Shown: positions 16,971 through 25,937 of the stretch, one piece after another
Position numbering within the stretch: position 1 is the stretch's first letter
How the letters are laid out: every line of letters begins with the position of its first letter
NCBI GenBank assembly: GCA_050260515.1
Contig: JBLNCI010000018.1
Location: forward strand, 1 to 64,000
Reading direction: 5' to 3'
DNA from: DATJIG01 sp050260515
GTDB lineage: Bacteria; Pseudomonadota; Alphaproteobacteria; SMXQ01
DNA length: 64,000 nucleotides
The notes under the pieces: generated by a model
Seen by the model: only the letters and a program-made list of their open reading frames with translations
What the model was told of the DNA's origin: nothing
Database searches by the model: none
Position numbers and translations under genes: made by a program

Positions 16971-18173
16971 TCAGACGCGGTGGCCGGGATCGATGCCGAG
17001 AAGCGCCTTGCCGGCGAACTCGAAGTTCGACAGATGCGCCTGCCCCTGTTGCGCGACCGTGTGCATGTCGCGGAACCGGCGCTCGAACGGGCCCTTTTCG
17101 AAGATCGCGTTGGTGCCGGCCGCCTGATACGCCCAATCGGCGGCCTCCCGCGCCTGATTCATCGCGTTGGTGATGGCGATGCGCAGCAGCGCGCGCTGCT
17201 CCATCGGGTAGGGCTCGCCGCGGCACGCGCTGTCCCAGGTCTTGCCGATCATCTCGACGAGGAATGCGCGGGACGAGCGTAGCTTGCCCTCAGCCTGGGC
17301 GACGCCGGCCTGGATCACCGCGTTCTCGCGCAGCGGCGCGCTGGCCCCGCCGGCGACCTTCTTCTCGGCCACGGCCTTGAAATGGTCGACCATGGCGCGG
17401 CCGATGCCGAGCGCGATGCCGGCGAAGCCCATTCCGTAGGCGGTGAGGAGCGGAATGCTGTAGAGCGGACCGCGCTCGCGGCGGTCCGGTTCGGAGTCGC
17501 GCCACGACGTGTAGGCGTCGGGCACGAACAGGTCCGCAACCTCGTAATCGTCGCTGCCGGTACCGCGCAGGCCGATGACGTTCCATACGTCGCTCGTTTT
17601 CGCTTTGGCGATCGGGAACAACATAGTTCGGCTCACCGGGCGGCCGGCCTTGTTGAGCACCGGAGACCCGTCCGCCTGGACCACGAGACAGTGGCCGCCG
17701 ATCCACGTCGCGCGACGGCTGCCGCTGGCGAACCGCCACTTGCCGGTGACCCGGTAACCGCCGTCGACCTTCGTCGCCTTCGCGGTGCTGTTGGTGGGGC
17801 CCCAGGCCATGACGGCGCGCGGATCGTCGAAGATCTCGTGGGCGATCTTCGGGTCCAGGAACCCGGCGACGAGGGAGCAGCCGAGGCCCTGGCCGAGACA
17901 CCACGCGGTGCTCGCGTCGGCTGCCGCGATCACTTCCATCACCTCCATGAAGTCGAGCGGCGTGGCCTCTCCACCGCCCAACGAGCGGGGCAGCAGCATC
18001 CGGAACAGGCCCGCTTGGTGCAGGCGATCCATGATATCGAGAGGAACCGCGCGCTCCTTCTCGGTGCGGTCGGCGGCGGCCTCGACCTCAGGCGCGACAC
18101 TTCGGGCGCGAGCGACCCAGTCGATGGCAGATGCGCCCGCGGCGCCGGTTTTTTCCTTCAGCCCCTGATCCAT
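16971..18173 (-). CDS. Acyl-CoA-dehydrogenase-fold flavoprotein
   Basis: A 400-residue protein with the acyl-CoA dehydrogenase fold: helical N-terminal domain, middle beta domain (KWRFASGSRRATWIGGHCLV) and C-terminal four-helix domain. The segment GTNAIFEKGPFERRFRDMHTVAQQGQAH resembles the group D flavin monooxygenases (HsaA/DszC-like) more than classical dehydrogenases, so it may use reduced flavin and O2; this is inference. The start at 18173 follows GAGGG. It is first of the 18173-13602 operon. No flavin reductase lies next to it. Confidence 0.8.
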   Translation of the reverse strand: MDQGLKEKTGAAGASAIDWVARARSVAPEVEAAADRTEKERAVPLDIMDRLHQAGLFRMLLPRSLGGGEATPLDFMEVMEVIAAADASTAWCLGQGLGCSLVAGFLDPKIAHEIFDDPRAVMAWGPTNSTAKATKVDGGYRVTGKWRFASGSRRATWIGGHCLVVQADGSPVLNKAGRPVSRTMLFPIAKAKTSDVWNVIGLRGTGSDDYEVADLFVPDAYTSWRDSEPDRRERGPLYSIPLLTAYGMGFAGIALGIGRAMVDHFKAVAEKKVAGGASAPLRENAVIQAGVAQAEGKLRSSRAFLVEMIGKTWDSACRGEPYPMEQRALLRIAITNAMNQAREAADWAYQAAGTNAIFEKGPFERRFRDMHTVAQQGQAHLSNFEFAGKALLGIDPGHRV

Positions 18174-18335
18174 GAAACCCTCGCAGATGCCGACCGTGGC
18201 GGCTTGCCCGCCTTGTGGTCGCAGCATAGCGCATCGCGGCGTCGCCGGATCGTTTTTGAGCCGTGCTGCCGAGGTGTTTCAAAATTCCCCGCGCCATACG
18301 GCGGGGGACCGAGCGTGAGACGAAGGAGGCTGAGA

Positions 18336-18623
18336 TCAGCCGCGCTCTTCGACGATGACTTCGCCCTGCGGCGACAGAACGACGTACACCTGTGCGCCGT
18401 CCTTGGTGGCGGTGCCGTGCCAGTAGTTGTCGCATCCCTTCTTCAGGCTTCGGACATCGCGATACCCGGCAGCCTGGATCTTCTTCTTCGCGTCGTCGGC
18501 GGTGCTCTTGTCGGGGCGGTCGCCCGGGTCGCAGGCCGCGAACGCGGGACGTGGGCTGGAAAGCGGGCCAACGGCGAACGCGGCGAATGCCACTGCTGTG
18601 AAGATGATCGACATCACGCGCAT
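18336..18623 (-). CDS. Small secreted PepSY-like protein
   Basis: A 95-residue exported protein: signal peptide to about residue 29 (RPAFA/AC), then a single compact domain (DDAKKKIQAAGYRDVRSLKKGCDNYWHGTA, VYVVLSPQGEVIVEER). The pattern of a helix followed by beta strands with W-H-G-A resembles PepSY-type domains. Two Cys (in ACDPGD and KKGCDNYW) could form a disulfide. Function unknown. It precedes the flavoprotein operon by 162 bases, in which I see no clear promoter. Confidence 0.7.
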   Translation of the reverse strand: MRVMSIIFTAVAFAAFAVGPLSSPRPAFAACDPGDRPDKSTADDAKKKIQAAGYRDVRSLKKGCDNYWHGTATKDGAQVYVVLSPQGEVIVEERG

Positions 18624-18662
18624 GGCTTCCTCGCTCGTTCGGCCGTTGGCGGATGGCCTCCC

Positions 18663-19151
18663 TCAGCGGGGGCCGCAGGTGAACGTGACGGTCTTCGTCC
18701 CGTTCGGATTGGTCACGATCGAAGAATGTATCGGCGTGCCGTAGCGCATGCAATACGCCTCCGCGCTGCGGGATGCATCGAGCAACTCCTGATCGGTGCG
18801 GTAGGTGTAGGTCATCGGCGTCGCGACGGGCGCCGGCACCGGGGTCGGGACCGGGACCACCGCGGCGCTGGCAGTGGTTTTCACGCAGTCGAACACGACG
18901 GTGGCGCTGCCGTCGCCGTTGTTGGTGATGCGGGAGGTCCGTTCGACGCTCCCATACTGAGCGCAGTAGCTGGCCGCCTGATTGCTCGCTTGCACGAGCT
19001 CGTTGTCGGTTCGGTAGGTATAGGTGACGCTGGGATTGTCGACCTTCACCTGCCTCGGGCCGGGTGACGAGCACGCCACCACAGAACCGGCGGCGACGGC
19101 TGCTACCGCCCATAGGATCGGCTTGCCGACCCGGGAAACGCATTTGGCCAT
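18663..19151 (-). CDS. Lipoprotein with two tandem YTYRTD repeats
   Basis: A 162-residue predicted lipoprotein: signal with lipobox SVVAC and lipid Cys at residue 27. Two internal repeats of about 47 residues (42-89 and 113-159) each start VTYTYRTD/MTYTYRTD, contain a Tyr-Cys motif (C63, C134) and end with a second Cys (C89, C159). They are joined by a Pro/Val-rich linker (100-112). Each repeat could hold one disulfide. The start at 19151 fits the signal; the frame upstream to 19304 would not. No family recognised beyond the repeat. It probably attaches to the outer membrane or cell wall. Confidence 0.75.
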   Translation of the reverse strand: MAKCVSRVGKPILWAVAAVAAGSVVACSSPGPRQVKVDNPSVTYTYRTDNELVQASNQAASYCAQYGSVERTSRITNNGDGSATVVFDCVKTTASAAVVPVPTPVPAPVATPMTYTYRTDQELLDASRSAEAYCMRYGTPIHSSIVTNPNGTKTVTFTCGPR

Positions 19152-19482
19152 GGTGGACCCTCCTGTCTGATCGCCGCACCGCGATAGCCTGCGGGCGGCT
19201 GTTTTCACGGGGAAAATGGCTATTCGCGCGGAGAACGTTCCCGGCCGACAGGCGGTTCCAGTCGTTCGCCGAGCAATTCGCATTGCCAGGGGCGGAATAT
19301 TCAATGATCACAGTTTGTTAACGAAGGTTTGGTCGACTTTCCGAGGCGCGGCGCGGGGTTCACGGTAAAGTTAACCACCGTGACTATCTTGTTGCCGCCC
19401 TGTGGAGAAAATGGCGGGACCGACGTGTCGCCCAATGGCGGTGCTCGGCTCGCGGGCAAAGCGGTGGCATTCGGGACGTTTC
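19152..19482. promoter_or_regulatory. Divergent intergenic region upstream of histidine kinase and lipoprotein
   Basis: The 331 bases contain no gene. A perfect inverted repeat, TCACGGT (19360-19366) and ACCGTGA (19377-19383) with a 10-base AT-rich spacer (AAAGTTAACC), lies about 100 bases before the kinase start and is a good candidate operator. The run 19300-19325 (around CACAGTTTGTTAACG) is also AT-rich and may hold promoters. Confidence 0.5.
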
Positions 19483-21321
19483 ATGCTGACTGACACCGCT
19501 TTCACGGCGGTCGCCTCAAGGGGGACTCTGGCATCGCGTCTGACACGGCTGCCGCCGCGTCTGACCGTGCTCGGCATCGGTGCTCTCCTGGTGGCTGCGT
19601 TGGTGGTCGCCGCGGCTGTCACAATCATCAAAGCACGCAATCAGCAGCTCGACGGCGCCGGCCGCGAGCTTGCGCAACTCAGCCTCACGTTGTCCGAAGA
19701 GACGGCGCGCACGATGCAGTCCGTCGCGGTGACGCTCACGGACGTTCAGGCGCGCCTCGACGTCGCCCGTGTCACCTCTGCGGACGAACTCAGGGCCTAC
19801 GCGGGGAGCCGTGAATTCTATCAATTCCTGCGCGACAAGATCCGTGACAGCGCGCATGTCGACGCGGTCGTGGTCATCGACGCGGAGGGCCGCGTGCTGG
19901 CGAACTCGCGGAGCTGGCCGTTACCCGTGATCGATGCGTCCGGGCGCGACTACTTCCTCGAGCATCGCGATCGGCCGAGCCTCAGCGTGTTCGTCGGCGT
20001 GCCCGAGCGCAGCGCCGTGACCGGGGACTGGACGCTCAACCTGTCGCGGCGAATCGGCGGCCCGCACGGGGAGTTCCTCGGCGTCATCCTCGCCGCGATG
20101 CCGATCGACTACTTCGAGGATTTCTACCGCAACGTAACGCCGAGCGACTCCGGGTCGATCTCGCTACTGCGGCGCGACGGCATTCTGTTCGCGCGGTACC
20201 CGCGCGCGCAGGCCGAGGTGGGGGCGTACGTCGGAAATCGGCCGCTTTTCACCGATTTGCTGTCGAAGAAGGACGCCGGAATCGTCTCGACAGGCGAGAG
20301 TGCCTTCGGTAAGGACGCGCGGATCATGGCGCCACATGCGGTCCGCGGGTTCCCGCTGGTCGTCAACGTCACCAAGGCGCAACGCGCGATCCTCGGCGCC
20401 TGGGAGCACCTCGCGTTGACGATCGTGTTCGTCACTGCGGCCGCGATCCTCCTGATCGTCTCACTCGGGCTGCTGCTGAGCCGGCAGATCGACCTGCATG
20501 CCCGGGTTGCGCAGTCGATCGACGACCGGGTTCGGGCAGATACCGCCCGGCAGTCCGCCGAGGCGGCGAACAAGGCGAAGAGCGACTTCCTCGCGAACAT
20601 GAGCCACGAGCTGCGAACTCCGCTCAACGCGATCATCGGCTTCACCGAGATGCTCGAGAGCCGGCATTTCGGCCCCCTGAACGACAAGCAATCGGAGTAC
20701 ATCCGCGACATCCGCACGTCCGGCCGCCACCTGCTCGGGCTCATCAACACCGTGCTCGACATGTCGAAGATCGAGGCGGGGCACTTTGAGCTGCACGAGG
20801 AGCTGATGGAGGTGTCGTCGATATTCGATGACGCGATCACTTACGTGACCCTGCCGGCGCGCAAGAAGGGTGTGACCCTTCTCAAGCTGCTCGAGCCGGA
20901 TCTGCCGATGGTCATCGCCGACCGCCGCGCGTTGCTCCAGGTGATGCTCAACCTTCTCAGCAACGCCGTGAATTTCACCGAGTCGGGCGGGACCATCACT
21001 GTGACGGCGTCGCTCGGCGCGGACGCCGCCCTCATGATCCGTGTCACGGACACCGGCATCGGCATCAACGCCGCCGACCTCGATCGTGTGCTGGAGCCGT
21101 TCCAGAGCGCCGATGCGACGCTCAGCCGCAAGCTCGGCGGCGCGGGGCTTGGTCTCGCGGTCAGCAAGATGCTCGTTGAGCGTCATGCCGGCACCCTGTC
21201 GCTCACGAGCGTTATCGGCAAGGGCACGACCGTTACGGTCCGCCTGCCGCCCGACCGCATCGTCGGCCGCAAGACGTTGTCGGCGGCCGACGGCAAGAGA
21301 TCGGCCCGCACCGCGAGTTGA
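19483..21321 (+). CDS. Membrane sensor histidine kinase with periplasmic Cache-like domain
   Basis: A 612-residue orphan-looking histidine kinase. Order: TM1 (about 27-49), a periplasmic sensor domain of about 260 residues resembling dCache (VVVIDAEGRVLANSRSW, RDYFLEHRD), TM2 (about 309-333), a linker, HisKA with H375 in SHELRTPLNAIIGF, and an HATPase with N box NLLSNAVNF, G1 DTGIGI and G2 GGAGLGLAVSKM. No receiver domain and no response regulator gene adjoins it. ATG 19483 is preferred over the frame to 19402 because it leaves a short cytoplasmic leader. It probably senses a small organic ligand outside the cell. Confidence 0.9.
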   Translation: MLTDTAFTAVASRGTLASRLTRLPPRLTVLGIGALLVAALVVAAAVTIIKARNQQLDGAGRELAQLSLTLSEETARTMQSVAVTLTDVQARLDVARVTSADELRAYAGSREFYQFLRDKIRDSAHVDAVVVIDAEGRVLANSRSWPLPVIDASGRDYFLEHRDRPSLSVFVGVPERSAVTGDWTLNLSRRIGGPHGEFLGVILAAMPIDYFEDFYRNVTPSDSGSISLLRRDGILFARYPRAQAEVGAYVGNRPLFTDLLSKKDAGIVSTGESAFGKDARIMAPHAVRGFPLVVNVTKAQRAILGAWEHLALTIVFVTAAAILLIVSLGLLLSRQIDLHARVAQSIDDRVRADTARQSAEAANKAKSDFLANMSHELRTPLNAIIGFTEMLESRHFGPLNDKQSEYIRDIRTSGRHLLGLINTVLDMSKIEAGHFELHEELMEVSSIFDDAITYVTLPARKKGVTLLKLLEPDLPMVIADRRALLQVMLNLLSNAVNFTESGGTITVTASLGADAALMIRVTDTGIGINAADLDRVLEPFQSADATLSRKLGGAGLGLAVSKMLVERHAGTLSLTSVIGKGTTVTVRLPPDRIVGRKTLSAADGKRSARTAS

Positions 21322-21413
21322 GCGTCCGCGGCTTGGCCGTGGATGTTGCCAAACCGCTGGCACTGTCCTCTTATGTCTGAGCAATCAAGAACAGACCGAG
21401 AGGATCGGCGCCG

Positions 21414-22619
21414 ATGGACCTGCCGTCACGGACCTTGCCTGCACCGCGGATTCCCGATCGCCTACGCCCGCTGCTTGAAGCCGAATACCCGGTGTTCTCG
21501 GCACCCGAGATGGCGCGTCGTCGCGCCGCCCTCACCGAGGCGATGGGCGAGGCGGGGGCGCGACATATCATTCTGTCCGGAGGTGACCGAAAGGGCTCCG
21601 CAATCCAGTGGCTGACGGGATGGCCACCCGGCGGCGGCCACTTCGTGATCTTCACCCCGAGCGAGCGCGACGTCCTCTACGTCAAGAATCCGAACAACGC
21701 GGCGCTCGCCCGCATCATGGCACCGCACGCGACCGTGGGCTGGGGCCCGGAAGGCAGCCAGGCGCTCATGATCGCCGAGTTGCTGCGTCGCGGCGCCAAG
21801 GGGCAGACCGTCGGTGTCATCGGATCGTATGGGCATGGTCTACACGAGAAGCTGGTCGCCGCGGGCGTGAAGCCGATCGATTTCAATCGCGCCTACACCA
21901 AGCTCCGGCTGGTGAAGTCGGAGGAGGAACTCGACTGGACTCGGATCGGCTGCGCGCTTACCGACCTGGGGGTCGAAGCGCTGGAGCGCGAGGTCGAGCC
22001 GGGAATGACCGAGCACCAACTCGCCGACATCATCGAGCGAGCCTACGTGCCATGGGGGGCGATGACGCAGATCCACTATACGGGCGTCACCTCGATGGAG
22101 AACCCGGCGTGCTGCGTGCCCTCGCAGCTCGCGCGCAACCGCAGGGTCCAGGCCGGCGACGTGGTGTTCACGGAGATCGCCGCATCCTTCTGGTCGTATC
22201 CCGGCCAGGTCCAGCGAACGATCGCAGTGGCAGCCGATCCGACGCCGCTCTATCGCGACCTCTACGCGGCGGCGGACGAGGCATTCCACGGCATTCTGAA
22301 GGTCGTGCGCGACGGCGCCACTCCGGGTGACATACTCGATGCCGCCACATCGATCGATCGCGCCGGGTTCACGATCTGCGATGATCTCGTGCACGGGTAT
22401 GTCGGCGGATACTTGCCGCCGGTGCTCGGCACGCGCGAGCGGCCGTCCGGGCCGGTCCCGGAGATGACCCTGCGCGAGAACATGACCGTCGTCGTGCAGC
22501 CCTCGGTGATGACGAAGGACGGCAAGGCCGGAGTGCAGGCCGGAGAGCTCGTGCGGATCACCAAGACCGGCGTGGAGCGCCTTCATCACGCCGCTTGGGG
22601 CTTTCGTCGCGCCGGCTGA
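21414..22619 (+). CDS. M24-family (creatinase-fold) protein with degenerate metal site
   Basis: A 401-residue protein with the two-domain creatinase/prolidase layout (N-terminal about 1-170, pita-bread domain about 175-400). The five metal ligands of M24 peptidases are mostly replaced: first Asp by E254 (VVFTEIAAS), second Asp by Q265 (YPGQVQRT), first Glu by Q362 (VVVQPSV), second Glu by G377; only H327 (HGYVGG) remains. It is therefore unlikely to be a metallopeptidase. Creatinase itself is a non-metal member, so hydrolysis of a small amidino or related compound is possible. The next gene, a Bug protein, is 42 bases on. Confidence 0.8.
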   Translation: MDLPSRTLPAPRIPDRLRPLLEAEYPVFSAPEMARRRAALTEAMGEAGARHIILSGGDRKGSAIQWLTGWPPGGGHFVIFTPSERDVLYVKNPNNAALARIMAPHATVGWGPEGSQALMIAELLRRGAKGQTVGVIGSYGHGLHEKLVAAGVKPIDFNRAYTKLRLVKSEEELDWTRIGCALTDLGVEALEREVEPGMTEHQLADIIERAYVPWGAMTQIHYTGVTSMENPACCVPSQLARNRRVQAGDVVFTEIAASFWSYPGQVQRTIAVAADPTPLYRDLYAAADEAFHGILKVVRDGATPGDILDAATSIDRAGFTICDDLVHGYVGGYLPPVLGTRERPSGPVPEMTLRENMTVVVQPSVMTKDGKAGVQAGELVRITKTGVERLHHAAWGFRRAG

Positions 22620-22661
22620 CGTCGCGCGCGAACCAGAACAGACGCAGGGAGACAGGACGAG

Positions 22662-23714
22662 ATGCGGATCACGACGAACGCCATCGGGTTTGGCATTGGA
22701 GCGGCGACGCTCGCCGCGACATGCGCATGGAGCGGTCCCGCTGCCGCGCAATTCACGCTGCAGGGCAAGACGGTGACCGTCATCGTCTCGGGCGGCGTCG
22801 GCGGCGGGGTGGACATCTACACGCGGACATTATTGCCGCACCTGTCGCGGCATCTGCCGGGCGAGCCGACCATGGTCGTGCAGAACATGCCGGGTGGTGG
22901 CGGCGTCCAGGGCGTGCAACGCCTCTATAACGTCTCGGCGCGCGACGGCACCGCGATCGCCACGACTCCCGCGGGCCCGATCAAGGAGCCGCTGATGGGC
23001 AGCGGCCAGGTCAACTACGACCTCCGCAAGTTCCGCTGGATCGGCAGCCTCGCCAAAGAAGACACCATGTGCCTCGTTTGGCACACCTCGAAGGTCATGA
23101 ACCTCGAGGACGCCAAGAAGCGGGAGGTGACGCTGTCCGCGACCGGCACCGCGTCAAACTCGACGCTCGGGCCGTACCTCCTCAACGACCTCCTCGGCAC
23201 CAAGTTCAAGCCGATCTCCGGATACGACGGCGGCACGTCGATGTTGGCGGTCGAGCGCGGCGAGGTCGATGGCCGCTGCACGACGCTGAGCTCGGTGCGC
23301 ACCGGCCAGCCGCGCTGGATCAAGGAGCATCTCGTCCGCGGCATCGTCGCCGTGTCGAATATCCGCGATGTCGATTTCCCCGACGTGCCGAAGGCGATCG
23401 ACCTGGTGAAGACCGACGAGGAGCGGCAGGCGCTGCAGTTCTTCCAGGCGCCCGACGAGATTCAGGATCCGTTCTTTCTGCCGCCGGAGACCACCGACGA
23501 GGTCCTCGCCGTCTACCGCAAGGCTTTCGAAGACACGATGCGCGACCGCGCATACGTGGCTGATGCCGAGAAGCGTCAGCAGACCCTTGCGCCGCGGCCA
23601 GGCGAGGAAGTCGAGGCGACGATCCGCGGGATGTACGAAACGCCGTCCGCCGTCATCGAGCGCGTGAAGCGCGCGACGACGATCACCGGGCGCAACGAGG
23701 TGAAGGGCAAGTAG
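22662..23714 (+). CDS. Bug/TctC-type solute-binding protein 4
   Basis: A 350-residue Bug protein: signal to about residue 29 (GPAAA/QF), then IVSGGVGGGVDIYTR, LPGEPTMVVQNMPGGGG and a ligand-loop sequence GYDGGTSMLAVERGEVDGRC. It differs from the other copies in the NMPGGGG loop. Co-directional with and 42 bases after the degenerate M24 gene, so the two probably act on the same compound: one captures it and the other converts it. Ends just before a bidirectional terminator. Confidence 0.9.
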   Translation: MRITTNAIGFGIGAATLAATCAWSGPAAAQFTLQGKTVTVIVSGGVGGGVDIYTRTLLPHLSRHLPGEPTMVVQNMPGGGGVQGVQRLYNVSARDGTAIATTPAGPIKEPLMGSGQVNYDLRKFRWIGSLAKEDTMCLVWHTSKVMNLEDAKKREVTLSATGTASNSTLGPYLLNDLLGTKFKPISGYDGGTSMLAVERGEVDGRCTTLSSVRTGQPRWIKEHLVRGIVAVSNIRDVDFPDVPKAIDLVKTDEERQALQFFQAPDEIQDPFFLPPETTDEVLAVYRKAFEDTMRDRAYVADAEKRQQTLAPRPGEEVEATIRGMYETPSAVIERVKRATTITGRNEVKGK

Positions 23715-23732
23715 CCGCCGGTACACGGCAAG

Positions 23733-23758
23733 AAAGGCCCCCCGCGCGGGGGCCCTTT
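23733..23758. terminator. Bidirectional terminator between convergent genes
   Basis: AAAGG and a C-run (23733-23743) pair with a G-run and CCTTT (23748-23758), with a small loop and one mismatch. The A and T flanks allow use from both sides. It lies between the Bug gene ending at 23714 and the convergent SBP gene ending at 23769. Confidence 0.8.
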
Positions 23759-23768
23759 CATTCCGTCC

Positions 23769-24806
23769 TCACCGGAAGAGGTCGTCGAACACGGCGGCCC
23801 ACGCCGGCATCTTCTCCTCGATATCCGTCGGCGAGAAATAGGCGACCCGAAAGCCGGCTATTTCCGGCCTGAGCCTCTGATCGAACCAGGGGACGTCGGG
23901 ATGGGCGGGCAGCGATCCGCCTTGGCCGACCAGCACCTGGCCCTCCTTCGACGTGATGAAGTCGAGGAAGAGCTTCGCGGCGTTCGGGTGCGGTGCGTCC
24001 TTCGCGATCGACGCGACCTGCAGGATGCCCATTGCCGGTTCCATCGGGATCCACGCAGCCGGCGCGCCTTTCCGCGCGCTCAGCGCCGCCTGGTTGTGAA
24101 ACATCTGCAGGCCGATCTCGTACTCGCCGGCAATCACCTGATCCAGCACTTGGCGCGCCGAGACGTTGAGGTTGGCGATGCGCTGCGTCGCGAGCTTCCG
24201 CAAATAAGTCATGCCGTTGTCTTCGCCCATCGCGGTCAGCACGTTGCCCACGAATCCGGGGCCGCCGGACGTCGATACGGAGCCGTTCCACACCATCTTG
24301 CCCCGCCATTTGGGGTCGAGGAGATCGTCGAGGGTGCGCGGCTCGGTCCCGGGATTCACCAGCTCGGTGTTGTACGCGGGTGTGATGATGTAGACGTTGG
24401 TCGCGACCCAATAGCCGCCGGGGTCGACCAGCCCCTTTGGATAATTCCGGGCCGAGTCCGGAATCCACGAGAGGACCAGATTTTCGCGGCGCAGCACCTC
24501 GGACGTATTGGTGCCGTCGAAGACATCGACCGACACACGCCGCGCCTTCGCCTCGTTGATGACCTTGATCGCCGTTTCGGTCGAGTTCGCTCGGGTGTAG
24601 CGGACCTTGATGCCGTACTGCTTCTCGAACGCGGCGGAGACCGGCCGCACCGCCATGTCGATGATCAGGGTCGTATACCACACGACCTCGCCTTCCTTCT
24701 TCGCCGCGGCGACGAGGGAAGAATCCGCGGCATCGGCCGGAGCTGCGACGATCGTGATGATCATCGCGGCAAAGGCCAATCGAAGCAGGCGGTGAGCGGT
24801 CATCAT
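23769..24806 (-). CDS. Iron(III)/spermidine-type ABC solute-binding protein
   Basis: A 345-residue exported binding protein of the type 2 periplasmic fold (ExtBP1 group): signal to about residue 26 (APADA/AD), then LVAAAKKEGEVVWYTT, YGIKVRYTRANSTETA, LLDPKWRGKMVWNGS and PHPNAAKLFLDFITSKEGQ. This pattern is common for ferric iron, thiamine or phosphonate carriers. No permease or ATPase adjoins it. It lies 50 bases after the 24857 Bug gene on the same strand, probably in one transcript with it and the methyltransferase. It may use the importer encoded at 56887-59676; inference only. Confidence 0.85.
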   Translation of the reverse strand: MMTAHRLLRLAFAAMIITIVAAPADAADSSLVAAAKKEGEVVWYTTLIIDMAVRPVSAAFEKQYGIKVRYTRANSTETAIKVINEAKARRVSVDVFDGTNTSEVLRRENLVLSWIPDSARNYPKGLVDPGGYWVATNVYIITPAYNTELVNPGTEPRTLDDLLDPKWRGKMVWNGSVSTSGGPGFVGNVLTAMGEDNGMTYLRKLATQRIANLNVSARQVLDQVIAGEYEIGLQMFHNQAALSARKGAPAAWIPMEPAMGILQVASIAKDAPHPNAAKLFLDFITSKEGQVLVGQGGSLPAHPDVPWFDQRLRPEIAGFRVAYFSPTDIEEKMPAWAAVFDDLFR

Positions 24807-24856
24807 GCGGGTGACCCCGTGCCTCCCGGGAGCGCTCGACGGCGCGCCCGAGGGCT

Positions 24857-25900
24857 TCACTTGGTCGATGTCGCCTTTACGAGGCGCTGCACGATCGCGG
24901 CTGGCGTCGCGTACACCTTGTCGACCAGTTGCTGCACCTCTTCACCCGTGCCGAAGTCCGTTTCCAGCCCGAGCTTGTTGGCCTCTGCGACGTAATCCTT
25001 GTCCTTCATCGTGTCGGCGAAAGCTGCGCGCAGCACCTTCACCATCGCGGCCGGAGTGCCCGGAGGCGCGACGTACGGACGGCCGAACACTTGCTGGGCA
25101 AGCAGCAGCTCGATCACTTTACGGTCGTCCTCGTTCTTCACGAATTCCCACACGAGCGGCACGCCCATCTTGTTGAGCTCGGGATCGCCCTCGAACGCCG
25201 TCTGCAGGATCACTTTGATCTTTCCGCTGTTCACCCACTCGGCGTTCTGCGTCTTGAGGCTGGTCCACGCGTATCCGCACAGGCCGTGGGCCTCGCCGCG
25301 CTCGATCGCGAGCGTCATGTCGCGGGTCCCGGGATAGCCCCGGACGACCTTGAACTTGGTCCCGAGCACGGCGTCGAGCACCGCCGCGTAATCGGCGGTC
25401 GCGCCGCCCTCGGCGCTGGCGGCGAGGATTGTCTCGGTGTTGAACACATCCTTGAAAGACTGTGCGGGCGCGGTGTGCCAGACCGCGCACACGCGCACCT
25501 CCTTGTTTGCGGTGCCGAGGTAATTGAACTTCTGCGGGTCGTGCTGGACCTGCGACTTGTCGCCGGTGAGGGGGTCCATCACCGCGCCGGGGAAGATCGC
25601 GCCGAACACGGAGCCGTCCTTTGGCGCGACGTTGTAGAGAAAGGCCGCAGCCTTGTTGCTGCCCGCGCCGGGCATGTTCTTCGGCACGACGTTCGGATTG
25701 CCTGGAATGTGTTTGCCGATGTGCCGTGCGATGGCCCGCGCATAGATGTCGTGACCACCGCCGGGCGCCGCGCCGATGATCAGATCGACGTTGCGACCCT
25801 TGTAGAACGCGGCGGGATCGCTCTGCGCGAGAGCGGGCGATACGAGGAAGGTCCCGGTCAGCGCGAGGGCGGCAAGGCGCTTGAGAGAAGCGTCATTCAC
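24857..25900 (-). CDS. Bug/TctC-type solute-binding protein 5
   Basis: A 347-residue Bug protein with signal to about residue 25 (VSPALA/QS). Loop segments are IIGAAPGGGHDIYARAIARHIGKHIPGN and PKNMPGAGSNKAAAF. Its loop-1 carries His after GGG (GGGHD), differing from the GGGYD or GGGTD of siblings. Middle gene of the 26549-23769 minus run: methyltransferase, Bug, iron-type SBP. Two different classes of binding protein in one transcript without membrane parts is unusual. Confidence 0.9.
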   Translation of the reverse strand: MNDASLKRLAALALTGTFLVSPALAQSDPAAFYKGRNVDLIIGAAPGGGHDIYARAIARHIGKHIPGNPNVVPKNMPGAGSNKAAAFLYNVAPKDGSVFGAIFPGAVMDPLTGDKSQVQHDPQKFNYLGTANKEVRVCAVWHTAPAQSFKDVFNTETILAASAEGGATADYAAVLDAVLGTKFKVVRGYPGTRDMTLAIERGEAHGLCGYAWTSLKTQNAEWVNSGKIKVILQTAFEGDPELNKMGVPLVWEFVKNEDDRKVIELLLAQQVFGRPYVAPPGTPAAMVKVLRAAFADTMKDKDYVAEANKLGLETDFGTGEEVQQLVDKVYATPAAIVQRLVKATSTK

Positions 25901-25937
25901 GGTCGGCTCCTGAAGTTCGTTCGTTCAGTGGCGGAGG

